From the NCBI GenBank assembly GCA_011033025.1, contig WFMF01000019.1, positions 372,001-436,000 on the forward strand: a DNA stretch of 64,000 bases, in the 5' to 3' direction. This DNA is from Beroe forskalii. Its lineage: Eukaryota; Ctenophora; Nuda; Beroida; Beroidae. Made by a program: the position numbers and the translations under genes. Shown here one piece after another: positions 53,801-64,000 of this stretch (its first letter is position 1; each line of letters starts with the position of its first letter). The notes below the pieces were generated by a model, which had not been told where the DNA came from, did no database searches, and saw only the letters and a list, made by a program, of their open reading frames with translations.

Positions 53801-56800
53801 CCTATAGTTATATACATCGCAGGTAAGCAGGAGACATATTAAACTCGGCTTTCCCTCGTCTAATATGCATCACAATGCTTGAGTAGTAATACAACCTACC
53901 CCAGGCAAGCAGGAGACGCTGTTTTCCGGTCACCTGGACGCCGTGCGGAAGCTCACCATCCTCCTGGACGAGACCTTCCTGTCGTGCAGTAACGACGGAA
54001 CAGTGAGACATTGGAACGCGGGAGGGAGCTGTCTGAATGTCGTGCAGCTGGGCAGTAACTTCCTTTACTCCATCTGTGCTCTCCCCACAGGTAGCGAGTA
54101 TAAGGAGGAATATTCTATAACTAATTAGGACTAATTAGGACTCTCTAATTAGGACTCTGCACTAATTAAGACTCTACTTATTAGGACTCTCTATTAAGTG
54201 TCATATCAAGTTTTGTTATTGAATCGAGACAAGCCATAAATATCGCCGAAATTTGGTTATTTTTGTCAGAGGCATGACATCAATTTTTTCCTGTTTGTTT
54301 TACAAAAAGGCATTGAGAAAAGGTTAGCAGAGATCGTGTTTTGTGGGGGTTGTGTGTACATACTACCTTTACGCGTACTGTTAAATCTGAAATAGGTGGT
54401 GGTGCTGCGCGCGACCGTATGTCGTTGGTGGTGGTTGGTGGTACACTTTCAAGCATCCAACTGCTCCTTTATAATATCACTCGCGTCAGAGTAGCTTGGT
54501 GTAGTGGCATCCTTTGCATTGTGGGTTGCAGCTAGGTAACAGCGTTGTAAATATTTGAGTTCAATGCTCTGCTCTGTTCATTCTGATGTTGAAATTAATT
54601 CTCTTTCAAAAATTCTTTAATCATGAAATCAAAACTTTATCAATTTTCACGGAATCAATCAAATAATTGATTAGATTTCAATCACATACTCATTTGGCTT
54701 TCTTTAAGTAGCGGGCAATTCGGGCAATTTACAATGGGCAGTATTAATGCAATCAGTTATGAATGATCTAAAGAATTGACGAGAGGAAAGAAAGACATGA
54801 GTTTGTCGCGGTCCATTAGTGATAATAATGATATTTCTGAATCTTTTATCTTAATCCTGTTCAGTATCTCAATCTTGAAAAACAATTAAGGCGGAGTAAA
54901 ACGATAACGAACATTGCAACGGTTTGATATCTGCAAAGCAACACATAAGAAAACGTAACACGTAAGGAAAAAGGTGATTGTAGTTCTGAAACTCTGAACG
55001 GCGCGCAACTAAACGAATCTCTAGAGTTTTACGAGATGGTGGGATCGCGCGCGCGAACATTTGGCACGTGGAACGAAATCGCCCACGTGATATTTTCATC
55101 TGCGCGCATCAATTCAAACTTTTTGGAGAGGGAAATATATAGCGCCCGCATAGCAACGAAGATTTATAAAATTGGTTCAATGATGTTAGTATTGTATCAT
55201 GATTTGGATAGTCACTTTTATGCTTTGTCGATCAAATGACGACGTGTTTTAATACCAGCTCCAGGGAACAGGAAATTAAGCGCCTGCATACGGGAACAAC
55301 GGGCACAAGAAATAAGCCGGCAGGCGCATTTCTTGTTGTTAATGAACCCTCCTAGGTAGAGAGCATCATCCCTCTACCAAAAGATAAGGAATGACTCTCT
55401 CCATTATCAACACCAATCCTAATGTCCTTCCTATCCAGGTTTTGCTGTGAGTGGTGAAGGAGGGAACCTGTATCTCCTCAACAAGGAGGGAGTGCTGACC
55501 CAGGGGGTCCAGATCCCTGCTATCAGTGTTTGGTGCTGTGCACCCCTTCCAGATGGAGATGTCATTGTGGGAGGTAATCAATGTTCAAATACTCAGCGCA
55601 GGGATTGTTTTATTTATTGATTTTTTTGCGAAGACTCCAGTTGAATCATCATACAACATAATACTTCTCCGTCATCGCATTGATAGCATTTTCACCATCA
55701 TATTTCGGTAGTTTCCTTGGGTCATCAAGTACTCAATACGCATCCAAGCTTCAAAATTTATCAATTTACAAGCTGCGTTTCACTTTGTTTGCGTTTCACT
55801 TTGTTTGCGTTTCACTTTGATAACACATACACAATTCCAGGTAGTGACGGTAACGCCAGGATATTCAGTCAGCATGAGATGAACCACGCGCCCCTCCCTG
55901 ACAGACAAGCCATGATAGAGGAGCTGGCAGCTCAGAAACACAGCAAAGAAGCTGTGGGAGACCTAGATGTACGTTAACACACCTACACGATCACACCTAC
56001 ACGATTTTTATATTTCCACCTTCCTTTCTTCCAAAATCAAATTATGTTTTTTTTTCTAAAGAAAATGGACTGAAACGTAACAATCGAGCGTTAGTATAAC
56101 GTACATTTAACGTACTTCCATTGCTCAGCCCTCCAAACTCCAAGGACCGGAAGCTCTGAACAGGACAGGGACGGAGGGACAGAACCTGATGATCAACAGA
56201 TCGGGGACGGTAGAGCTCTACCAGTTCTCTGGGGGCTCATGGCAGAAACTAGGTAAGGGCGTCCGCAGTCAGGGTCTCAATGAAGGTAGATTTCTGAACG
56301 TCAAATCTACCGAATTTTCCATGAAATGGTGAATCCCGCATTTGGCAAAACACACCCCCCATTTCTACACATTTGTACATCTATGAAATTGTCCGGACTC
56401 CCCCTACTATTCCACGTCAATTCCAGCATGGCAAATCACTAACTATTTCTTCAGGTGAAATGCAGGACGCGTCAAATCACGACCATTTCTTCAGGTGTAG
56501 TGCAGGACGCGTACGACGCCAAGAAACACGAGCTGGACGGAGCGAAGTACGATCACGTGATCACGGTGGACGTGGCCGATAACCGGGAGCCCCTGAAGCT
56601 GGGCTGCAACAAGGACGATGACCCGTGGGTGGTGGCCCAGGAGTTCATCAACAAACACCTCCTACCGCAGGTAGTGGTTGGTGGAGAATTCTAGCTCTGC
56701 AACCGCCTCGACTTCGGTTCGGAGGTATCGGCACAGTGATGAATTGAAGAGGTATTAAACCTACAAACTCAGTACTTACGCGCTCATCGGTTGAACTTTC

Positions 56801-59632
56801 GTGCACTAGGTATGAAATCTAAGTCGTTGTAAGCATGCTGATTCCTGCCACAGGCGTATCTGACAGACATAGCGGAGTACATCATGAAGAATACCGGTAT
56901 CGGAACTAAACCCCTTAACCTGGACCCCTCAATGACGGACCCCTTCACCGGGGCAGGGAGATATGTGCCCCCTGGTAAGTGCTGCCCTGTCCCTTTTGAT
57001 TTGAGAGATGTTCCGGAGGGTTAAGTCAAAAAACAGACTTTTGTAGGTGCGAAATTCTCAGCAGGGTACCGGGGTACCTTGAAGAACGATGCCATTCTTA
57101 AAGAATTGGCTTGACTCTAATCAACTTCTTTCAACCCATTTTTCAGACTCCGCTGCCTCTACGAACGGATCTGCCTCCTCAGTACAATCATCTGGATTCT
57201 CCCCCGACCACAAACTCCTCTCAGACCCAAACATCCCAAAACCAGACAAACTCCCCAAACTGGTACAGAGGTTGGAGGAGTTCAATAGGGCGGTTAACCA
57301 GAACCAGAAACTGGGTGATAGTGAGATATCACAGCTGCAGAAAATAGCTCAAAAGGTTAGTTCAGCTTTGCCAGGTCGACTTAGGGGAGTTTATAAATCA
57401 TAGGTCTATATTCCATTATATCGCTTGTCCTTAGACCAGAATAATTTTCGGATTTTGATATATACTCGGTCAAATCCAATTCATCTTCTTAATGTTCTCT
57501 CCAAATATCAGACGGCTGAAGTATCAGAGTTGCATGTTGATGACAGGGCTGTTATCTCCAAACTCCTGTCCTGGGATCCTGAACACGTTTACCCCTGTAT
57601 TGACCTGACACGGGCAGTCAACAAAGCTTTCCCTACCTTCTTCTCTTTGGACGATAAAATACGGTAAATCTGGGTTTCTCTTAATATATTATTGATCTTA
57701 TCTTTATTGATTTCCTTTCAACCTTAATAAGACTGAAAGTCTCTGAAACTTGGAACTGAACTAGTTGCTATCGCTTTATCGATTATTCACGTCTATTTTG
57801 AATCATTGTCTGAAATGAAATCAAAATTTCTCTTAGAATGTTTCTTATAACAGGGTTGATCTAACAGCAAAACTTTAAATCCAACTAGTGAAGACATGAA
57901 CCTCGCAGTAATTCTGAAATGAAATTTAATTGGTTTTATATCCAAGCTCAGTTTTGGCCCTGGGGCAAGATGGGGTTTCAGCGTCCTCAGCCAAACCCAG
58001 CTGTCCATTCCGATTGTGAGGCAGCAGTCGGAGTGGACCATTCGGCATCCAATGGAAAACACCTCACTTTTCAGCTTCCCTGATATGGTTAACAGTTATC
58101 GAGTTTTATCGTGTAACGCCCTTCCACCAGTCGAGCATTACGTGCGCGGTTCTCAAAGTGAAAAGACGTTTTCTAATACCCAACTCATCAAATTAAATGT
58201 CCCTCCGCCCCATCATTCAACCCTCCCCCATTCCCCAGGATCGCCTGCTCGAACTACCGGCAGTCAGACCACGCGTTGTGTATCCGGGTGGCTCTGCGGT
58301 TCCTTGTGGACATTTCCACCCAGCACACTCGCCACTGTGTGGACAACTTTGTGGACGTGGTGGCTCCTGCTCTGGATTGTCTGAACACTACTGACAAGGT
58401 TTAAAGTAGCTAATTAGTAGGTAATTATCATAAGCAGAAAAAAAGGGTGTTTTTTTAACACTTTTAAGTCGAATGCAAATAAAAGACACTTGAAAAGTTG
58501 TTTCTTCTATTCCTAAAATAGCAGTTCTTGAACCTGGAACATTCCCAACGACACGGTACTTTAAGTTTACCCTCCAGTCAGTGATGTCAGAAAACAACGC
58601 TGTTTCGAGAAACTCTTTATTATAACCCTGTAATTGTTTCAGTATGTGAGTATCAGCCTGTCCAAGATCCTGTTCAACATGACGTGTGTAGATGCTGACT
58701 TGATGACGTCACGTTACATCCTGGACGCTACCTCTAAACTGCTTGAACCTTGACTTTGAGTACTGTTATTATATGTGGTGTCAAGTTTTTCTAATGTACT
58801 GGTGTCAGAGAGAAGTGGTGTCAAGGTGTAGTGGTGTCAAGGTGTAGTGGTGTCAAGGTGTAGTGGTGTCAAGTTGAGGTAGTGTCAAGGTGCAGCTGGT
58901 GTCAAGGTCCAGTATAGTGGTGAACTGCAAACTGAGTTAAGTCAAAGTGGAATGGTTTCAAGGATAATTGGTGTCAGGTAGAATCGGTTTCAATGTGTAG
59001 TGGCGTCAAGATTTACTTGTAGTGATGACAAGGTAGTAGGTACATAATTTAATGTATGTCGTAACAGTATGTTATGTCGTACCAGTCTCGATTTTGATTT
59101 CCGTCCCAGTAAAAGTGCCACTATTCTAAACTGCTAGAACTCATGCTGAGAGAGTTGAATGAGAAGGATAGAGTACTGCCTCAGTGTCATCTACTCGTTG
59201 CTATGGGTGAGTTATGATTTGATTATACTTTTGAAGGCTATTTGTCGTTTATAATATTATCATGATTAAGATCCTAAAAATATGTGTGATAGCAACACTC
59301 AACAGTTTCTATCACACAATTTGAACATTATAGTTCTACTTAAACTCCAGGCAACTTAAGCAACTTGACCTTCACTCAATCACTACAGATCATTTAAGCA
59401 ATTTAATTAAAGCAACCTGAACTTCACTCTATTTAAAATTTTGCAATTTAATTAACTTAATGAACTTCACTGCAGGCAACTTTTAAGCAACTTCACTCCA
59501 GGTAACCTACTGACGAGACACGCGAGTCTCAAGGAATTCCTGCGGAGGCCTCTACTGGACAAACTGTCCGGAGACTCGTTCGAGAAGACGCGGACTACCG
59601 CTCGGATCCTCCGGTCTCTCCTCTACAACTAA
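50883..59632 (+). CDS. PLAA: phospholipase A2-activating protein, PLAA/Doa1/Ufd3 (17 exons)
   Basis: A ubiquitin-binding p97/Cdc48 cofactor. Exons: 50883-50951, 52368-52456, 52717-52853, 53133-53242, 53500-53632, 53905-54090, 55439-55573, 55841-55968, 56129-56252, 56495-56670, 56854-56974, 57147-57355, 57512-57663, 58239-58398, 58643-~58743, ~59136-59206, 59502-59632, giving about 743 residues (human 795). Order: a seven-blade WD40 propeller (LLTGHSADVRCC, GSRDKTTAVWE, LTGHSDGITCLS, LKGHSAPVWDV, FSGHLDAVRKL, AISVWCCAPLPDGDVIVGG), the PFU domain (YDHVITVDVADN, DDPWVVAQEFINKHLLP, YIMKNTGIG, DPFTGAGRYVPP), and the PUL domain (CIRVALRFLVDI, LLVAMGNLLTRHASLKEFL). Intron 5 is GC-AG. Introns 3 and 15 lack a usable AG. 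Exon 10 has a duplicated acceptor. Confidence 0.92.
51620..52050. repeat. two diverged repeat copies with GC-rich hairpins in PLAA intron 1
   Basis: GAGGGCAAATATCCTACTGG (about 51,637) and GAGGGCAAAATCCTATTGAGG (about 51,980) are each followed by ACAGCAATTC or GCAGCAATTC. CTGGGGGCTGCCGCTCCCAG (about 51,862) and CTGGGGCTGCCGCCCCAG (about 52,023) form short perfect hairpins. They appear to belong to one dispersed repeat family. Confidence 0.65.
53407..53460. repeat. relic of a small MITE family in PLAA intron 4
   Basis: GATGACGTCATTATCACAGC and CTCAATGTAGTGAGTT match the interior of the 59,644-59,720 element almost exactly; the ends differ. Confidence 0.6.
56411..56494. repeat. tandem duplication of the PLAA exon 10 acceptor
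   Basis: A 40 bp unit containing ATTTCTTCAGGTG and GCAGGACGCGT is repeated, placing AG acceptors at 56,454 and 56,494. Only the second keeps the PLAA frame; using the first adds 40 bases and shifts it. Confidence 0.8.
58800..58915. repeat. minisatellite, 16 bp unit, in PLAA intron 15
   Basis: The unit GTGGTGTCAAGGTGTA is repeated about seven times with decay toward the right. Diverged copies reach about 59,000. Confidence 0.9.
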
Positions 59633-59643
59633 TCGCCGCGTAA

Positions 59644-59720
59644 GAGAAATAGGCGGGTAGGATGACGTCATTATCATAGCTCAATGTAGTGAGTTGATGA
59701 CGTTGAACCGCCTATTTCTC
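59644..59720. mobile_element. 77 bp MITE-like element behind PLAA
   Basis: The ends GAGAAATAGGCGG and CCGCCTATTTCTC are perfect inverted repeats of 13 bp. The interior matches a relic at 53,407. It lies 12 bp past the PLAA stop and so is probably in the 3' untranslated region. Confidence 0.8.
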
Positions 59721-59947
59721 GTGCGTGGGGTTTAGAGACAAGGGTGGAACGTCTCCGATCTCTCCTCTACAATTAGAGACCCTACAGCTAGAGAAACGTG
59801 TGTCAAACGAGGTGGGGAGTTGTTGAACAAAAAATGTTTGAAAATAATAACTGTTCGGGAAGTTTATATATTATAAGTGTTACAGAAGTTACGGTATTCG
59901 GTATGTTTATATAATTAAGTAATATTATTCGGTCCCCATTTGAGAAT

Positions 59948-60142
59948 CGTGTATTTGAAATTGGCGCAGTGATCGGTCAATCCACCGCCTCTCACGTGAT
60001 CTCGTTTGTGTACGATACCAAATGTTATCCAAATTAACCAATCTGACGTTCCTAGCGTCAGATTGAACCGTGGTATCATACGCAAAGGAGATCACGTGAT
60101 AGGCAGTGGATTCACTGAGCACTACACCAATTTGAAAATACG
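59948..60142. mobile_element. 195 bp hairpin element between PLAA and CCDC149
   Basis: Arms of about 80 bp run inward from CGTGTATTTGAAATTGG and its mirror CCAATTTGAAAATACG, through TCACGTGATCTC and GAGATCACGTGA, to a central TCTGACG/CGTCAGA hairpin. No coding potential; it is a MITE-like palindrome. Confidence 0.85.
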
Positions 60143-61064
60143 CAAAGTAAACTACCAAGGGGGTGCAAGATATAGTACGAACCTACGAGAACTCCCGATC
60201 CTGTCACTCGATCTGTTATCTACGGTGTACAAGGTTACCCACAGGTCATTTGAAATTAACCAATTAGCGCGCGAGTTGCATATGAATTCAAGCGCTGATC
60301 GGTCAATGCCATGGTAATTTCGGTGTCTTACGGGTAAGGAACTAAGAAGCCTTGGCATATTGCCATATTGGTGGTGCGGGAACGGAGCATATCGTTTGGA
60401 GCCCCGGATATATGACTATTTAATATCCATGGATGAATATATACTCCCTTAGGGTTTATTGCCTAGTGTCAATGGAGCAATGGAGCTCTAATCTGTTGAG
60501 TGACATGCTGTCGTTGGAGCAATACTCATGGTGATTCAATTGATTATCTTAATTTGGGGAATTGGGAATGCTCAGAAGAAATATTAATTAAATATACATT
60601 TTTTAATAATTTATCCGATTTGAGGTTTTCAGCCTGGAAGAATTAAAATCGTATGTCTATAATAATAAACTTATATAAACCCTACTTAAATTGGTATTTC
60701 GTTCCATTTATGAGTGTTTTTCACTTTTCCATTCCAAAAATGAGGTGACCAGTGACCAGCTTCCCTAAAAAAGACAAATCACAAATCTTTGATCAGGTAT
60801 ATTTCGGCGTTTTTTGTTAATAAGCAGTTGAGCCATGAACGTACGTGCACAGAACTGCGCGACTGGAAATTTCAGAGCGATATATCTCAGGATTTAGGCA
60901 GTAAAGAAGACATTTTCCCAGCAAAAACCAACGGAATTGAGGATCTGTCAATCACAACTTACAAAATCTATTTACAGGTTTTGAATGTAGTATGAAAACT
61001 AAATTCCAAAATGGCAATCACACTCACAGTTTTCTACAGAGATTTACTTTAAGGATTTAAAAAT
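60143..61064. other. convergent 3' flanks of PLAA and CCDC149
   Basis: No gene was seen. A 68-codon frame at 60,789-60,995 has no recognised features. Confidence 0.4.
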
Positions 61065-63690
61065 TCAAACATCTTGAACTTCTTTGACTGGTAGCAAGTC
61101 CACCATAGACTCATCTGATATATCATTTGTAGGACAGCTATCACTTTCACTGCACTGACTATGGTTGATAGAATTACCATCTGCTTCCGGAGCAAGCAAA
61201 CTTGTCAACTCATCCACATATTGATTGTTTGAATTGTTATTGTTACCATGGTAGCTATTTTTACCATGGTAATCGTCATTAATGTCAGGATGATCACTTC
61301 CACTACAGAAATTGGTGTTCTCAGTTTGTTCCGAGGGATTCCCTCGTAGACCCTCACCGTCGTGACTTGGCTGCTCTCCAGGTTGACCGAGGAGACTATC
61401 GTAGAGGTCAGGTGAGATGCATGTCACGTGATCAGATGAAGTCACGTGATCTGCCGTGATTGGATCGACGAGTAGCTCGTCGTGAAGGAGCGTTTCTTTC
61501 ATGGCGGGTTCTTGGTTGAGAAGGTCTCCTTCGTCTGTGGCAACAGTCAGTCTTTGTAACACCTGAATTCAATGGTGGAATGGTCAGTTTTCAATATCAC
61601 AGTAGCAAATATGTATTATTTTGTTACATTTCAAAGTAAATGTTTTTAATCGAAAGGTAAGAAGATGCAGTATAGTAAAATTATCATCATAAACCAAATT
61701 TCAGCAACTTACTTTCCATAGAATCAGAATTTCTGGATCGATCGATCCATGTGCATTGTGCACGCTAACCTGTCGCTGTTGGGCCTCTTCCTCCGCAAAA
61801 CCCGCCGGCACGTTCCAAAACCCGCTCATCTCGAGGGCCCGCAACTTGGCCTCCAGCTCTGTGACCCGGTCCCCCAGCAGTCGGTTACTCGCCCGCTGGT
61901 GTTTGAGGGCCGTGGTTTTGTCCAGGACCGTCTCCGCGAGACCGTTACTGACTTTCTGCATGTCTTCTATCAACACCTGTGTATTATAGGGGGTATATTG
62001 CATACTACGGAGTATAAAATATGGACACAAAAGTCAGTATCTGTTGAATAAAGGGACCATATCGTCCATCGCGGGATTGAGACCCCCTTTCCAATTTGAT
62101 TTAGACCCCCATTTGGATTATTTGATTTGTTTACCCCCTCCCCCATTTTGATTTTATACCTATTGGCATTTTTCCTGAATGGAAGTTGTTAAAAACAACT
62201 CACTTGCAGGTGTTGGAGTTCCGTTTCAACTTTCACCTGCGGATTGCAAGAATTCAACAAGATCCGTTTAATACGATAATTTCAGAATACGAGAGTGTTT
62301 AATATAAAGGCTACATCGAAATCGCAATGAATCTATTGAGATCATATATTAATTTTCAAATGAATTGAATATTAAAATTAGCGATAAATAAATCAGACGT
62401 AAAAATAAAAAATGAAATATTTTGAATTAAGTTTCAACCTATAACCCAAATCCCAAATCCGCCCACCTTTTCCTTGACGCTCCTCATGAACCCGATGCTT
62501 TGCTCATCCTCGAAGGTGACATGGTGTGTCGACCGGGCACCTCTCTTGGTGTTACCCGGGGGTATAAGAGTGCGGGGTGTTGAGGTGCTGTGCGCTACCA
62601 GCGCTGCGTTGATGTGCTGTAACTTGTCAACCTGTGGAATGTGGATTACTAGTAACTTATCAACCTGTGAGTTTGGGTTTAGTAACACTAACTGTAACTT
62701 ATTGGGAACTGTAGGACAAGCCCCATATAACAATTAAGTAGCCATAGGTAAATGTTGATGTTCAGCTGTCCATACATAGTTAACATTGAACGAAAAATGT
62801 TTTAAAAAAATGCCCTCAAAAGTAAAAGAGAAGAAATTGACCTTGTCCCTGAGCTGTCTGTTCTCCTCCAGTAGCTTCTCAATATCAGCTATCGGTTGAC
62901 ACGAATTCTTCTCAAGCAGCTGCTCTGTCAGCGAGTGCACTTTTTGCTTGAAGAATTCCCTCTCAAATTGACGTGAATACGAAGATTAGACTTAGAGTCA
63001 CAAAAAACAATGATAAACTGTTAAGCAGTCAAAGAATATGACAATTTTCGCACTTTCTGCGTTTTTATCACACGTTTTACGCGGGTAACATTGCCACAGA
63101 GAATTTGCCACTTGTCACAACGCGCGCTTTGTGACAAGTGGCAAATTCTTTGTGGCAAATTGTGCGCGTAAAAAAACGTGTGGTAAATTAGCTACAAAGC
63201 GCGCTGGCAATCAATGCGGAAACCGCGCGCGTTACGTTGTTAAATTGGCTGATGTGGGGCAATAATTGTGACATGTCAATAAACTTCGGTTAAAATCGTG
63301 ATAATAAATTCTGATGTCACCGGCGTCTCACTTAGGTCTTGTAGGAATAGCCTAGAGACTAAGAGAGTTTCAGCTCAATCGTACAAACTATAAATTTCAG
63401 ACATGATACCTCAACGGCGATTTGTGAGTCATAATGGCCGCTTTCTAGGTCAATAACAGTAAATTTGTTCTTTCATAATTGTATCAAAAGGGGTGATTTT
63501 AAAATTCTTAAGTCACCAGTGTCTTAGGTAAGTCTTACAGACTTTTCATGCGATATGGAATGGAATGAAATAAATCAAAATGAGTTTGTACCTAAAGTAA
63601 TATGTCGAATAGTTGAACTTTACTGACCTCGATTCTGAAGTCTGTAGCTTCGTCGTTGAGCGTTTTTATCTTCGTGTTACATACATCCAC
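61065..63690 (-). CDS. CCDC149: coiled-coil domain-containing protein 149, C-terminal part
   Basis: A minus-strand gene whose 5' part lies beyond the right edge. Exons seen (5' to 3'): 63690-63628, 62946-62842, 62631-62467, 62236-62204, 61976-61713, 61562-61065, all phase 0 with GT-AG. The coiled coil includes IADIEKLLEENRQLRDK and VDKLQHINAALVA. The strongest match to CCDC149 is KHQRASNRLLGDRVTELEAK followed by LRALEMSGFW (human [21 protein letters not shown]). The tail is Ser, Asn and acidic-rich and ends KEVQDV. The family's cellular role is poorly known. An upstream acceptor at 62,664 would add 33 in-frame bases (VDKLLVIHIPQ) to the 62,631 exon. Exons between 62,947 and 63,627 may be missing from this model. 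Confidence 0.8.
63069..63182. mobile_element. 114 bp hairpin element in a CCDC149 intron
   Basis: Arms of about 50 bp (CACACGTTTTACGCG, then GAATTTGCCACTTGTCACAA, against TTGTGACAAGTGGCAAATTC) surround a CGCGCGC loop. It is a near-perfect palindrome and MITE-like. Confidence 0.8.
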
Positions 63691-64000
63691 CTGTTGAAGT
63701 TATAATAAGATTGCTTTTAGTGATGAAAGTGAAGCTGTAATTCGACACGTGGCGAATCTTCAGGTGTTAATAAATGGTAAAGTAGAAGATTGAGTACATC
63801 TGAGCGATTATTAAGTTATTTGTATGTTACATGCATGTAGTAGGTATGATACAGCATTGAGTATATAATCATTGTGTTTATGGCAAAGGAATGGCTTTCA
63901 TTCATTAGCCGCCGCTATTTATAAATGTAACTAAATAATACTGTGTCCCATCAAGTAACACAAACACCTAGATGAAGTGGAATCCATTAAATCGTCGGCA
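63691..64000. other. CCDC149 intron to the window edge
   Basis: No exon was recognised here; AT-rich intron sequence of the minus-strand gene. Confidence 0.4.

Noticed and set aside
53632..53904. PLAA intron 5 as another repeat-flanked non-canonical intron (GGCAAGC on both sides)
   Set aside because: It splices as a normal GC-AG intron (GAAG|GCAAGC to CCCCAG|GCAAGC); the repeat just reflects donor consensus meeting the exon start.
60789..60995. 68-codon plus-strand frame between PLAA and CCDC149
   Set aside because: No recognisable motif, splice signals or conservation cue; treated as chance.
1..64000. CRISPR array, operon or bacterial contamination
   Set aside because: No regularly spaced repeats, no bacterial gene pairs and no ribosome-binding sites; genes have introns and metazoan homology throughout.

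Overview
This is a nuclear window from an AT-rich invertebrate animal. The evidence is spliced genes for metazoan housekeeping proteins (RIOK3, IMMP2L, ELP2, PLAA, CCDC149), introns mostly of 0.1-1.4 kb, expanded C2H2 zinc-finger genes, and Penelope-like retroelements. The phylum cannot be fixed from the sequence. Exon coordinates below come from reading splice sites and matching remembered family sequences; no alignment was run.

Region 1 (1 to about 20.1 kb) is mobile-element territory. It holds two unrelated families of Penelope-like elements (PLEs; reverse transcriptase plus C-terminal GIY-YIG nuclease). Family 1 is a plus-strand fragment (2.06-3.52 kb), a nearly complete minus-strand copy (4.06-7.16 kb), a longer minus-strand copy (7.2-10.96 kb) and a partial copy joined head-to-tail behind it (10.96-12.03 kb). 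These copies sit beside pure (TA)n tracts. Family 2 (12.78-20.14 kb) has four copies, two minus and two plus, meeting at an inverted junction near 15.89 kb and sharing a spacer that behaves like a PLE pseudo-LTR.

Region 2 (20.1-37.7 kb) holds housekeeping genes on the plus strand: RIOK3 (11 exons, with a 0.67 kb foldback palindrome in intron 1), IMMP2L (2 exons), a single-exon zinc-finger gene, and ELP2 (13 exons).

Region 3 (37.7-49.9 kb) is a zinc-finger cluster on the plus strand. The last exon of ELP2 and the following zinc-finger gene were tandemly duplicated, leaving an intact spare ELP2 terminal exon at 39,987-40,608. Three related finger genes (one broken) are followed by a classical TGEKP-linker gene, a frameshifted gene, and a gene joining a retrotransposon Gag-like domain to about ten C2H2 fingers.

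Region 4 (50.9-64 kb) holds PLAA (17 exons, plus) and, convergent with it, the 3' part of CCDC149 (minus, running off the right edge). Several short hairpin elements lie in introns and flanks.

The most unusual signal is in the introns. At least four introns, in RIOK3, ELP2 and PLAA, cannot be removed in frame using a 3' AG, although the flanking exons clearly encode continuous conserved protein. Each is bounded by a direct repeat of the exon end, and three of the four begin with GTGAGT.
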